Shown: positions 51,608 through 59,781 of the stretch, piece after piece
How positions within the stretch are numbered: the first letter of the stretch is position 1
How the letters are laid out: every line of letters begins with the position of its first letter
Position numbers and translations under genes: made by a program
The notes under the pieces: generated by a model
Databases searched by the model: none
Told to the model about the DNA's origin: nothing
The model's input: only the letters and a program-made list of their open reading frames with translations
NCBI GenBank assembly: GCA_050012375.1
Contig: JBEKHH010000018.1
Span: 1 to 64,000 of the forward strand
DNA: 64,000 nt
Reading direction: 5' to 3'
From: PALSA-1353 sp050012375
GTDB lineage: Bacteria; Planctomycetota; Phycisphaerae; Tepidisphaerales; Tepidisphaeraceae

Positions 51608-52897
51608 ATGAGTTGCAGCATTGAATACATTCACGGCAGGCAAATCCTCGATTCGCGCGGCAATCCAACGATCGAAGTGGACGTGGCGCTGGAGGACGGC
51701 ACGCTGGGGCGGGCGGCAATTCCCAGCGGCGCCAGCACGGGGGAGAACGAAGCGGTCGAGCTGCGCGATGACAACAAAAAGGTCTATCTCGGCAAGGGCG
51801 TTTTGAAGGCCGTCGAGAACGTCAATGCGCGGATCGCGCCGGAATTGATCGGGCTGGATGCGCGCGACCAGGAGGCGATCGACCGGCTGATGATCGAACT
51901 GGATGGCACGCCCAACAAGTCGAAGCTGGGCGCCAACGCGATGCTGGGTGTGTCGCTGGCGGTGGCGAAGGCGGCGGCGGAATTCAGCCAGCTCCCGCTC
52001 TACCGCTATCTGGGCGGTCCCGGCGCCAAAACGCTGCCGTGTCCGCAGATGAACATCCTCAACGGCGGCAAGCATGCGGACAACAATGTGGATTTCCAGG
52101 AGTTCATGATTCAACCGTGGGGCTTCGATTCATTTTCGGATGGAATGCGCGCGGGCGTCGAGGTCTATCACGCGCTGAAAAAGGTGCTACAGAAGAACAA
52201 GCTTTCCACCGCCGTCGGCGACGAAGGGGGATTTGCACCGAATCTGAAGGACAATGAAGACGCACTCAAGGTCATCGGAGAAGCGGTCACCGCGGCGGGG
52301 TACGAGTTCGGCAAGCAGGTGTTCGTGGCGCTCGATCCGGCCGCCAGCGAGATGTGGGATAGCCAGAAAAAGGGATACAAGTTCTTCAAGAGCAATCCCG
52401 ATAAGGTCATGTCAAACGACGAGATGGTGGATTACTGGGCGAAATGGGTCGAAAAATATCCCATTCGCTCGCTCGAGGATGGGCTGGCCGAGAATGACTG
52501 GGACGGGTGGAAAAAGCTGACCGACCGGCTTGGGAAGCGGATCCAGCTTGTGGGAGACGATATCTTCGTCACGAACGTGAAATTCCTGGAAAAGGGAATA
52601 AAGACGGGAACGGCGAACTCGATTCTGGTGAAGGTCAACCAGATCGGCACGCTGAGCGAGACTTTCGACGCGGTAAATATGGCGACGCGGGCCGGGTACA
52701 CGGCGGTGATGAGCCACCGCAGCGGCGAGACCGAGGATTCGACCATCGCGGATATCGCGGTGGCGACGAATTGCGGTCAGATCAAAACAGGCGCTCCCGC
52801 GCGGTCGGATCGCGTGGCAAAATACAACCAGTTGTTCCGTATCGAGGAGCAGTTGGGTGAACAGGCGCAATACGGCGGCAAGCTGTGGCGCAGATGA
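51608..52897 (+). CDS. eno: Enolase
   Basis: Enolase converts 2-phosphoglycerate to phosphoenolpyruvate with magnesium. The 429-residue protein has all marks: the loop SGASTGENE, the metal ligand Asp in ALDPAAS, Glu in SLEDGLAEND, Asp in LVGDDIFVTN, the catalytic Lys in KVNQIGTLSETF and SHRSGETED. It is followed 46 nt later by an FtsB-like gene, the same order as in many bacteria. Confidence 0.97.
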   Translation: MSCSIEYIHGRQILDSRGNPTIEVDVALEDGTLGRAAIPSGASTGENEAVELRDDNKKVYLGKGVLKAVENVNARIAPELIGLDARDQEAIDRLMIELDGTPNKSKLGANAMLGVSLAVAKAAAEFSQLPLYRYLGGPGAKTLPCPQMNILNGGKHADNNVDFQEFMIQPWGFDSFSDGMRAGVEVYHALKKVLQKNKLSTAVGDEGGFAPNLKDNEDALKVIGEAVTAAGYEFGKQVFVALDPAASEMWDSQKKGYKFFKSNPDKVMSNDEMVDYWAKWVEKYPIRSLEDGLAENDWDGWKKLTDRLGKRIQLVGDDIFVTNVKFLEKGIKTGTANSILVKVNQIGTLSETFDAVNMATRAGYTAVMSHRSGETEDSTIADIAVATNCGQIKTGAPARSDRVAKYNQLFRIEEQLGEQAQYGGKLWRR

Positions 52898-52943
52898 ATG
52901 ACGTATAGAGTGCTTCCTCGAATACGGGCCAAGGAGGGCTTGT

Positions 52944-53705
52944 ATGGTGCTCAGATTGGGACGAAACAAGTTGGGCCAGGGCGTTGCCCTTCCGTGGGAG
53001 TCCGTAGATCCTCGCGAAGGCGAAGGGCCGACGACCTGGGAAGGGGATTCCGCAGGGCAATGGTTCCTCGAATCGCCGCCGGGCGATTGGAAGATGGAAC
53101 CGCTTCCTGGTGTGCAAGGCGGCGGGCAAGCGACGGATGAAGAGCTGAATATCCCGCCCATGGTGTCGGATCTTGTGGAGCAAGAAGAGGAGGATTTGTT
53201 TCCAACCGCGCCTGGGAGCGGAGGTTGGACGGTGGCGATTCTGTGCGTGGGAATGAGTTTGATCGCGGCTTGCGAGATCATCCCGCAGGCCGACGCAAAT
53301 CGCCGTCTGGTATACGAGCGCGAGATGCTTCGGCAGGACCTTACGCAGATTCAGAGCCAGATCTCGGTCAATCACGAGTTTTTGTCGAAGCTTGAAAGCG
53401 ATCCTCAGCTCACCGAGCGTCTGGCCCAGCGTGAGATGCGAGCCGTGCCTCAGGGGCAAACAGTCCTGAACTTGAAATCGGACGGGGATTCGACGGCGAC
53501 GGCATCAGCGGCCGCCGCGCGGATGTCGCCGTTCAGCATCGTAAACGTGCCGCCCCCTGCCCCGCTGGCGCCATACCGGCCCGTGGGCGGGAAATTCGCG
53601 GAACTTTGCAGGACGCCGCGATCACATGGGTTTGTTCTGGGAACGGCGATGATCATGATTGCGGCGGGTTTGGTGCTGGATGGGCGGGCGAGCGGGGACT
53701 CGTAA
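52944..53705 (+). CDS. FtsB/DivIC-like membrane protein with N- and C-terminal extensions
   Basis: A 253-residue protein. About 90 acidic, Gly/Pro-rich residues precede a helix (GWTVAILCVGMSLIAACEII), then a coiled coil (EREMLRQDLTQIQSQIS) ending in SDPQLTERLAQREMRAVPQG and TVLNL, which recalls the FtsB ending (EERAR, LG, V, PGE). A second helix lies near the C-terminus (GFVLGTAMIMIAAGLVL). Placement behind eno is a known neighbourhood of ftsB. A strong AAGGAGG at 52931-52937 precedes the ATG. The FtsB relation is an inference. Confidence 0.6.
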   Translation: MVLRLGRNKLGQGVALPWESVDPREGEGPTTWEGDSAGQWFLESPPGDWKMEPLPGVQGGGQATDEELNIPPMVSDLVEQEEEDLFPTAPGSGGWTVAILCVGMSLIAACEIIPQADANRRLVYEREMLRQDLTQIQSQISVNHEFLSKLESDPQLTERLAQREMRAVPQGQTVLNLKSDGDSTATASAAAARMSPFSIVNVPPPAPLAPYRPVGGKFAELCRTPRSHGFVLGTAMIMIAAGLVLDGRASGDS

Positions 53706-53713
53706 TGACTTAA

Positions 53714-53765
53714 AGAGCCGGGGCGTGTCGCCCCGGTCTTAACCGGGGCGACACGCCCCGGCTCT
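53714..53765. repeat. BIME-like perfect inverted repeat, copy 1
   Basis: Two 24-nt arms (53714-53737 and 53742-53765) are perfect reverse complements around CTTA. Each arm holds a smaller palindrome, GGGGCG-TGT-CGCCCC, so the element looks like two REP units in head-to-head order. It lies 9 nt beyond the transposase stop codon. Its left arm is identical to that of copy 2 at 54301. Confidence 0.9.
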
Positions 53766-53773
53766 GTTTCGCT

Positions 53774-54265
53774 TCAGCGAGTCGTCCGCTGCCGCTGCAC
53801 ATAACCGACCACCCGCTGGCGATAATCCTGGTTCCAAATCCACTTCACGCTCCCGCACTCCGCCCACCAAACTTGCTCCGTATCCAATGGCCAACGCTCG
53901 CTCAGCGCGTCGCTGATCCATCGCTTGAGCCACTTGCGTATGTCTTTGCCTTCGACTTCGGCGGACAAAACAACGTGAATGTGATCGGGTGCCGCCGCCG
54001 CTACGATCAGACTCCATCCGCCGCGAACGCAGATGGGGGGAATAGCGAGTTCCACAAACAGGCGTTGATCGAAGATGAGAACTCGCGGCGGAAAGCGGAG
54101 GAGCGACGATTCCTCGCGTTGCCAATCGCCATGCTGGCCGATGATCGGATCACCATAATTATTCGCGCTGCGATCGACAGTGCCGCGTTCGTCGCCGTGA
54201 AGGCGGGTGCCATAGGTTCCCCAGGTAAGGTGGTAGGCCAAGGGAAAGGCAGTGCGGGTGGGCAT
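53774..54265 (-). CDS. REP-associated tyrosine transposase (RAYT, IS200/IS605-like HUH nuclease)
   Basis: A 163-residue Y1-type HUH transposase. The HUH motif is His95-Ile-His97 in PDHIHVVL, and Tyr145 in VVGYVQRQ is the probable nucleophile (Tyr138 is the alternative). The start region YHLTWGTYGTRLHGDERGTV is the hallmark of a planctomycete-rich RAYT family. Such enzymes cut single-stranded REP hairpins. The gene is bracketed by two near-identical palindromic elements (53714-53765 and 54301-54352). The ATG at 54265 follows TTATCT after 8 nt; a longer frame to 54364 would run into the upstream palindrome. Confidence 0.85.
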   Translation of the reverse strand: MPTRTAFPLAYHLTWGTYGTRLHGDERGTVDRSANNYGDPIIGQHGDWQREESSLLRFPPRVLIFDQRLFVELAIPPICVRGGWSLIVAAAAPDHIHVVLSAEVEGKDIRKWLKRWISDALSERWPLDTEQVWWAECGSVKWIWNQDYRQRVVGYVQRQRTTR

Positions 54266-54273
54266 TTGGAACA

Positions 54274-54301
54274 AGATAATTGCCCAGAACGCGGAACAAC
54301 A
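54274..54301 (-). promoter_or_regulatory. Possible promoter TGTTGT-16-TTATCT for the transposase
   Basis: On the minus strand TTATCT (54279-54274) precedes the ATG by 8 nt. A weak -35, TGTTGT (54301-54296), touches the edge of palindrome copy 2, so folding or binding of that element could affect expression. Confidence 0.35.
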
Positions 54302-54352
54302 GAGCCGGGGCGTGTCGCCCCGGTCTTCACCGAGGCGACACGCCCCGGCTCT
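54301..54352. repeat. BIME-like inverted repeat, copy 2
   Basis: The arms 54301-54324 and 54329-54352 flank the loop CTTC. The left arm is identical to copy 1 and the right arm differs by one base (A at 54333). Five T follow a few bases downstream (CTGTTTTTGC), so on the plus strand it could also act as a terminator. Confidence 0.9.
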
Positions 54353-54360
54353 GTTTTTGC

Positions 54361-55653
54361 TCATAGCGTTTTAGCAAGTTTCATCGCTTGTTCTTTGGTG
54401 GAAATCCGGCCTTCGAGCTGGGCGTCATATACGGCATCGAGAATTCGTCGAAACGCGGGGCCGGGGGGAAAGCCGGCGGCGATCAGGTCGTCGCCATCCA
54501 ACAGGGGAATCGGGGCGACATCCTGAAGACCCAAGCTGGGCAATTCCTCCTGCAAACTTGCAATCCGATTTTGGTGCGGCCCGGCGGAGGCGATCGATTC
54601 CATGAGCTGGCGCGACAGTCCGGCCTTGGGGTGGGCCAGGAACCGCTTTTTCTGAGCAAGCGTCGGCGGGTTCGACTTCAGGAGCGGTTCGAGAATGGCC
54701 AGGGTTTGGGTCATCTCGTCGCATTCGTCGTTGCTGATTCGCAAGGCTTGACGCATGGCGCGGACGACGCGGGAAATCTCATTCTTTGCCAGCAGGGGGA
54801 GGACATCGCCGAGGGATTCACCCTGGAGGCGAGTGCAAAGACACGCCGCCGCGAGGGATAGACCAAGCGAAATGGGTCGGCCCCTTTCAAGCTTGAGGAA
54901 GATGGAACGTGCTTCGTCCAAAACTTCGGGGACCGCAGGCAAAAATCGGAAGATTTCGCGAGCCAAGTGCAAATCCCAGAGTAGTACCCAGGCGGCCTCT
55001 CGGGTGGGTGGCTTAAGCATGAGGCGCAATTCCTCGCCGATTCGCTCCGGGCTGATCCCTTTGATTTTGGGTGCGTGCAATTGGATCGCGGCGGCAGTGG
55101 CCGGTTCGATCTCAAAGCCAAAACGCGCGGCGAAACGCACGGCCCGAAGCATGCGAAGATGATCTTCGCCGAACCGTTCGGCAGGCGAGCCGATGGCCCG
55201 AATCCGCCGCGCGGCCAAATCATCCCGTCCGCCGACAAAATCAATGATGCGATCCTCGATGGGATCGAGAAAAAGTCCGTTGATGGTGAAATCGCGGCGG
55301 CGGGCGTCTTCCTCGGCGGAAGTGAAGCGAACGCTGCTGGGTCGGCGGCCGTCTTCATAGGTTCCATCAGCGCGGAAGGTGGCCACTTCCACGACGCTAT
55401 GGCCACTGCGGACCAGGATGACGCCAAAGGCCGCTCCAACGGCCTGTGTGGAGGGGAATAGCTCCCGGACGCGCGAGGGTGGGGCGTCGGTGGCGACGTC
55501 CCAATCTTTGGCGTCCAGGCCGAGCAATACATCGCGCACGCATCCGCCGGCGAAATAGGCGATGTGGCCGGCCTCGCAAAGGCGCTGGAGGACGGCCAGG
55601 GCGTCATCGCGCGTGCAGGGAGGTTTGAGCCGTGGATCGGCCGCAGGGTTCAT
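54361..55653 (-). CDS. cca: CCA-adding tRNA nucleotidyltransferase / poly(A) polymerase family
   Basis: A 430-residue class II nucleotidyltransferase that adds or repairs the CCA end of tRNA (or adds poly(A); the subfamilies cannot be told apart here). Motifs: FAGGCVRDVLLG, DAKDWDVAT with the metal-binding carboxylates, RRDFTINGLF with the flexible-loop Arg, and the neck motif ERFGEDHLRMLRAVRFAARF. The stop codon lies 9 nt from palindrome copy 2. Confidence 0.92.
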   Translation of the reverse strand: MNPAADPRLKPPCTRDDALAVLQRLCEAGHIAYFAGGCVRDVLLGLDAKDWDVATDAPPSRVRELFPSTQAVGAAFGVILVRSGHSVVEVATFRADGTYEDGRRPSSVRFTSAEEDARRRDFTINGLFLDPIEDRIIDFVGGRDDLAARRIRAIGSPAERFGEDHLRMLRAVRFAARFGFEIEPATAAAIQLHAPKIKGISPERIGEELRLMLKPPTREAAWVLLWDLHLAREIFRFLPAVPEVLDEARSIFLKLERGRPISLGLSLAAACLCTRLQGESLGDVLPLLAKNEISRVVRAMRQALRISNDECDEMTQTLAILEPLLKSNPPTLAQKKRFLAHPKAGLSRQLMESIASAGPHQNRIASLQEELPSLGLQDVAPIPLLDGDDLIAAGFPPGPAFRRILDAVYDAQLEGRISTKEQAMKLAKTL

Positions 55654-55710
55654 GATCTCCGGTGGATTCTATCGGAAATCTTCCAGGTTTTGTTATGATG
55701 GCGGGTTCCC

Positions 55711-55729
55711 CCACGGCCGAGCCGTGGGC
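55711..55729 (+). repeat. REP-like palindrome CCCACGGC-CGA-GCCGTGGG
   Basis: An 8-bp perfect stem with a 3-nt loop followed by CTTG. It lies in the probable leader of the SPOR-like lipoprotein gene and is the third full member of the family seen at 9870 and 17787. Confidence 0.6.
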
Positions 55730-55752
55730 TTGCTTCGCTGGGAGTTTGGAAT

Positions 55753-56823
55753 ATGGCGCGAGTTGCGTTTGTTGTGCTGGGGGCGTTTATCGCGGCGGTT
55801 GCGGGGTGCGCTTCTCATGCGACGCCCGATTCCGGCAATCCGGCAACCGCAACGCCGGATTCGACGGCATCCACGCCCGACGCGGCGGCGAGCGACGCTG
55901 CCGACACACCGGCTCCGCCGGAAGGGGCGGAGTCCACCCTGCACTGCGCCACTTTTAGCGGGCCCACGCACATCATGGATGCCAAGCGGATGAAGGACTA
56001 CCTGATCCGCCAGACCGGTACAAAGGATTGGTACGTCGTCCACAGTGCCGACGAGAGCGATCTGTATTTCGGATTTTACAAGACGTTTGACGACCGGTCG
56101 CAGGTCGCGGAATACACCCGTGCCCAATCGGACCGGGCGAGGGTTTCGTCGCTCGTGGATAATGACGGCCAGACGATGTTCCCGCAGATCGGCTTTGTGC
56201 CGATCGAGACGCCCGATCCGCCGGCTCCCAGGGAATGGGATTTATCAAGCAATCGTGGCTTCTGGACGCTTCAGATTGCCGTGTACAAAGGGAGCCCGCA
56301 GCGCAAGCAAATGGCCGTGGATGCGGTGAAGGGATTTCGTGGCGCCGGCGTGGAGGCGTATTTCCGCCACGGACCATCGACCAGCGAAGTTTACATCGGC
56401 TCGTGGCCGCGGAATGCCGTGGCCGAGCAGCAGGCGGCGGCGGCCGAGAGCGATGACCCCAATGAGCCGCTGCTCGTGCTTCCGGATTCGTTTTCCGGAG
56501 CGGAAAACTCCAACGTCTACACGCCGGACGGGCGAAAGATGAAGGTGGTCGTACCCAAGCTGGATATTCTGGACCCCTCGCTGAAGAAGGCGGCGGCGGA
56601 GTATCCGAACTATTACGTCAACGGCGTCGTGATTGGGCACCGGGTGCAACTGGCGGATCATACCTGGCAGACGATTCCCTGGTCGTCGTATCTGATCCAG
56701 GTTCCGCATGGGGACGGCGATGAGGATGATTCGCAGGTGAAAGGCGAATCGGGCCCGGGTGGCCAGCCGTCCGATTCGGGGAGTCCTCCGGCGGCGGTGC
56801 CGGGCCTGGGCGGGTTGCGATAG
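55753..56823 (+). CDS. Lipoprotein with a SPOR-like domain
   Basis: A 356-residue lipoprotein: a signal with lipobox VAGC (about Cys18), a Thr/Ala/Asp-rich linker and then alpha/beta units. The segment FWTLQIAVYKGSPQRKQMAV then FRGAGVEAYFRHGPSTSEVY has the look of a SPOR peptidoglycan-binding domain. An acidic, Gly/Pro-rich tail ends the chain. Role unknown; SPOR domains bind denuded glycan at division sites. GGGAG lies 11 nt before the ATG. Confidence 0.65.
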   Translation: MARVAFVVLGAFIAAVAGCASHATPDSGNPATATPDSTASTPDAAASDAADTPAPPEGAESTLHCATFSGPTHIMDAKRMKDYLIRQTGTKDWYVVHSADESDLYFGFYKTFDDRSQVAEYTRAQSDRARVSSLVDNDGQTMFPQIGFVPIETPDPPAPREWDLSSNRGFWTLQIAVYKGSPQRKQMAVDAVKGFRGAGVEAYFRHGPSTSEVYIGSWPRNAVAEQQAAAAESDDPNEPLLVLPDSFSGAENSNVYTPDGRKMKVVVPKLDILDPSLKKAAAEYPNYYVNGVVIGHRVQLADHTWQTIPWSSYLIQVPHGDGDEDDSQVKGESGPGGQPSDSGSPPAAVPGLGGLR

Positions 56824-56837
56824 GGCGGAGCGAAACC

Positions 56838-57473
56838 TTGCACCTGCTGATCGCCAGTACGAATCCGGGGAAGATCCGCGAATTCCGCCAGATGCTGGCC
56901 GGGGGCGGGGGAATCCACGTCACCGATCTCACCGAGCATCCTGAACTGCCCCCTGTCGAGGAAACCGGCCGGAGTTTCCTCGCCAACGCCTGTCTCAAGG
57001 CGGCGGAGTATGGCAAGTCACTGAACATGTGGGCGCTGGCCGATGACAGCGGCCTTGCGGTTGATGCGCTGGAGGGAAAGCCCGGCGTGCACAGCGCGCG
57101 GTGGGCGGCGATACACAAATCCGGCCAGGGGGATGCGGATAACAACGCCCTGCTGATTCGCCAGCTTGCCCACGTTCCGGCCGAGGGGCGTAGCGCGCGA
57201 TTTGTCTGTGCGCTGGCGCTGGCGGATGCCCAGGGACGGGTGATCCTCACCGCCAGCGGCCGCGTTGAAGGGAGGATCCTCATGGATCCGCGGGGGGGCG
57301 GCGGGTTTGGTTACGATCCACTGTTTCTGGTGGATGGCCTCGGCAAAACAACCGGGGAATTGCCGCCTGATGAGAAACACCGGATCAGCCACCGTGGAAA
57401 GGCCTTGCGCCGAATGAGGTTGCTGATGGACAGGACCGGGCTCACCCGCTGTGGGGACACCCCTTTCAGATAG
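56838..57473 (+). CDS. rdgB: XTP/dITP diphosphatase (RdgB/HAM1 family)
   Basis: RdgB hydrolyses non-canonical purine triphosphates (dITP, XTP) to keep them out of DNA. The 211-residue protein shows the substrate motif ASTNPGKIREF, ADDSGLAVDAL with the metal ligand, GGGGFGYDPLF and the C-terminal KHRISHRGKALRRM. The start is a TTG at 56838 with GGAG at 56827-56830; the mature family sequence begins there. It lies 14 nt after the SPOR-like gene. Confidence 0.93.
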   Translation: MHLLIASTNPGKIREFRQMLAGGGGIHVTDLTEHPELPPVEETGRSFLANACLKAAEYGKSLNMWALADDSGLAVDALEGKPGVHSARWAAIHKSGQGDADNNALLIRQLAHVPAEGRSARFVCALALADAQGRVILTASGRVEGRILMDPRGGGGFGYDPLFLVDGLGKTTGELPPDEKHRISHRGKALRRMRLLMDRTGLTRCGDTPFR

Positions 57474-57486
57474 GTGAAATCCGGTC

Positions 57487-57492
57487 TACACT
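57487..57492 (+). promoter_or_regulatory. -10 box TACACT for the universal stress protein (leaderless type)
   Basis: TACACT ends 7 nt before the ATG at 57500. No strong -35 box is seen. Confidence 0.4.
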
Positions 57493-57499
57493 AATGCTT

Positions 57500-57916
57500 A
57501 TGAGCCGGATTCTGGTGGCTGTCAGCAGCCCGTGGGCCGCGGAGAAGGTCGTGACCCCGCTGGTCGAATTGGCGAATCGCCTGAGCGCGGACGTATTGGT
57601 CGTTCACGTTTCGCGGCCCAGCGGCGGCCAAATGCGCGAGCAGGAGCAGGCCGACGGCGAAGCGGCGATCAGTTTGCTGCGGGCCAAGCTCCAGGAGCGT
57701 GAAGTGACGGTCCAAACCCTTCTGATGTTCAGCGACGACATTGCCCGGGCCATTTTGAATACGGCCACGGAGCGCGAGGTGACGCTGATCGTGCTGGGAT
57801 TGACCGGAAAGAACATTTTTGCACGGTTGCTGGCGGGCAACGTGCCGGTGGAATTGATTAAGAACACCAGAATCCCCGTCCTGCTGCTTCCACCGGACTG
57901 GAATGGCGTGCTGTAG
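57500..57916 (+). CDS. Universal stress protein (UspA family)
   Basis: A 138-residue alpha/beta protein of the Usp superfamily: the first strand RILVAVSSPWAAEKVV, the second VLVVHVSRPS and the C-terminal VELIKNTRIPVLLLPP. The ATP-binding GxxG motif near the C-terminus reads VLGLTGKN rather than the usual GSHG, so nucleotide binding is uncertain. The ATG at 57500 lies 7 nt after a -10 box; the ATG at 57494 is the alternative. Confidence 0.8.
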   Translation: MSRILVAVSSPWAAEKVVTPLVELANRLSADVLVVHVSRPSGGQMREQEQADGEAAISLLRAKLQEREVTVQTLLMFSDDIARAILNTATEREVTLIVLGLTGKNIFARLLAGNVPVELIKNTRIPVLLLPPDWNGVL

Positions 57917-57969
57917 GCGCGGAGGCGCGGAATTTTTTGCAAATCCTGTCAACAAATTTCCTAATTCTG

Positions 57970-57997
57970 CTTGCGGGGACGACAATCACGTTATAAT
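57970..57997 (+). promoter_or_regulatory. Promoter CTTGCG-16-TATAAT for the arginine decarboxylase
   Basis: TATAAT (57992-57997) is a consensus -10 box in TTATAATCCC. The -35 box CTTGCG (57970-57975) is 16 nt upstream. The leader is about 48 nt and carries GGAGAG at 58039-58044. Confidence 0.55.
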
Positions 57998-58051
57998 CCC
58001 GCCTCCGCGCGGTTGAGAAATGCGGCGGAAGACTTAACGGAGAGTTCACGA

Positions 58052-58687
58052 ATGGTCAACGGCGATGATTTCATGCCCAAAGAATGCTTTTTCACCAAGG
58101 GCGTTGGGCGGCACGCACAAAAATTGATGAGTTTCGAGTTGGCGCTGCGTGATGCGGGCATTGAAAAGCAGAATCTGGTGCGCGTATCGTCAATTTATCC
58201 GACCGCTTGCAAGATCATCCCGGTCAAGGAAGGCATTCCGAAGCTCAAGCCCGGCCAGATTACCTTCGTCGTCCTTGCCGAGACCGCCACGGAGGAGCCG
58301 AACCGGCTGATCTGCGCCGGCATCGGGCTGGCGATCCCGCGAAATCATGACCATGGGTATATCGCCGAACATCACGGCTTTGGGATGAGCGAGAAAAGGA
58401 CGGAAGATCTCTGCGAGGATCTCGCGGCGACGATGCTGGCGACTACGCTGGGAATTTCGTTTGACGCGGACAAGAACTGGGACGAGCGCGAGCAGCAGTA
58501 CAAGATGAGCGGGGACATCGTCAAAACACGGGCCGTGGTCCAGACCGCCGAGGGGGACAAAAGCGGATTGTGGACCAGCGTGATTTCCGCGGTTGTGTTT
58601 ATCCTGGACAAAAACAACGGCGAAAAGCCCGCCCCGGAAATTCAGAATCCGGAAAAAACCATCCTCGATCGCATGGCGGGGACGTAG
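58052..58687 (+). CDS. Pyruvoyl-dependent arginine decarboxylase
   Basis: This enzyme family turns arginine into agmatine and carries a pyruvoyl group made by self-cleavage between two serines. The site VSSIYPTACKII is present with Ser46-Ser47; the usual motif is VSSIxPPxC, and the Thr-Ala here is a minor change. Other motifs: GLAIPRNHDHGYIAEHHGFG and the Glu region downstream. At 211 residues it fits the family. The next genes on the opposite strand, aguA and aguB, finish the route to putrescine. ATG at 58052 has GGAGAG at a spacing of 7 nt. Confidence 0.92.
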   Translation: MVNGDDFMPKECFFTKGVGRHAQKLMSFELALRDAGIEKQNLVRVSSIYPTACKIIPVKEGIPKLKPGQITFVVLAETATEEPNRLICAGIGLAIPRNHDHGYIAEHHGFGMSEKRTEDLCEDLAATMLATTLGISFDADKNWDEREQQYKMSGDIVKTRAVVQTAEGDKSGLWTSVISAVVFILDKNNGEKPAPEIQNPEKTILDRMAGT

Positions 58688-58713
58688 AGCTTCAAAAGCC
58701 AGCTCTTGGAGCG

Positions 58714-59781
58714 TCATTTCGGTTGCTGCTGGCTCAGGCAGTGGATGGCGCCCAATCCCCAGATCAACTCGACGCAATCGATGCCGATGACTTTGTGCCT
58801 CGGCAGATGTTCCTGAAGGATCGCCAGCGCTTTGCGATCATTACGGCGGTCGCGGTAAGTCGGGACCAGCAACGCGCCGTTGGCGAAATAAAAATTAACG
58901 TACGTCGCGGGCATTCGCTGGCCATTGTGAATCATGGGGCGCGGCATGGGGATTTCGACGATTTCAAACGGCCGGCCATCCGGGTCGGTCAGCTTTTCCG
59001 CCTGCCGGCGCGCGTCGCAAAGGATGCGGTGGTTCTGGTCTTTGGGATCGGGTTCCATGCCGATCACGATTTTTGTGGGGCTGATAAAACGGGCGAGGTC
59101 ATCAATGTGGCCGTCGGTGTCGTCCCCGGCGATTCCACCGCTGAGCCAGCAGACCTTTTTCTGGCCGTAATAATCCTTGAGGTATTTTTCGATGCGGGAT
59201 TTGGTCAGCTTCGGATTGCGGTTTTTGTTCAGCAGGCAATCGGTGGTGGTCAGCACCGTGCCCGCGCCGCTAAAATCGACGGCCCCGCCTTCCATGACGA
59301 TGCCGGGATAGAAAACCGGCAGGCCAAGCTCCTCGGCGACGCGAGTGGGAACGGCATCGTCGTCGTCATACGGGGGATATTTTCCGCCCCAGGCGTTGAA
59401 TGCCCAATCAACGATGGCTTTTTCGCTTCGGCCACGCCTCCGGCGAACGACAAAAGCCGGCCCATGATCGCGGCACCAGCTTTCGTTGGTCTGGATGTGA
59501 TGAAAGAAAATGTTCCGCGGACCGCAGCCGTGCTCGGCTAACTGTTTCTTCACCAGGCGCTCATAATTCCCGTTGGGCACGTTAACGTGGACTTTTTCCC
59601 GCAGCGCGATTTCGCGGAAAATTCGGGCGACGTTCTCCGGAACAGTGTGATACTTCTCGGGAAAGGAAATCCCCTCCGGCCGCGGCCAACTGAACCACGT
59701 TCCCTCGTGCGGCGCCCATTCCGGCGGAAAGGAATAACCGAGAGCTGCCGGTGTTTGAGCAAGGACTTTCAACTTAGCCAT
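58714..59781 (-). CDS. aguA: Agmatine deiminase
   Basis: AguA hydrolyses agmatine to N-carbamoylputrescine and ammonia. It is a 355-residue penta-domain guanidine-modifying enzyme with the catalytic Cys near the C-terminus in WGLGAIHCLSQQQP, the guanidine-binding Asp/His in GDDTDGHIDDLARF, and ESWCRDHGPAFVV. The start at 59781 overlaps the aguB stop by 8 nt, so translation is coupled. Confidence 0.95.
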   Translation of the reverse strand: MAKLKVLAQTPAALGYSFPPEWAPHEGTWFSWPRPEGISFPEKYHTVPENVARIFREIALREKVHVNVPNGNYERLVKKQLAEHGCGPRNIFFHHIQTNESWCRDHGPAFVVRRRRGRSEKAIVDWAFNAWGGKYPPYDDDDAVPTRVAEELGLPVFYPGIVMEGGAVDFSGAGTVLTTTDCLLNKNRNPKLTKSRIEKYLKDYYGQKKVCWLSGGIAGDDTDGHIDDLARFISPTKIVIGMEPDPKDQNHRILCDARRQAEKLTDPDGRPFEIVEIPMPRPMIHNGQRMPATYVNFYFANGALLVPTYRDRRNDRKALAILQEHLPRHKVIGIDCVELIWGLGAIHCLSQQQPK

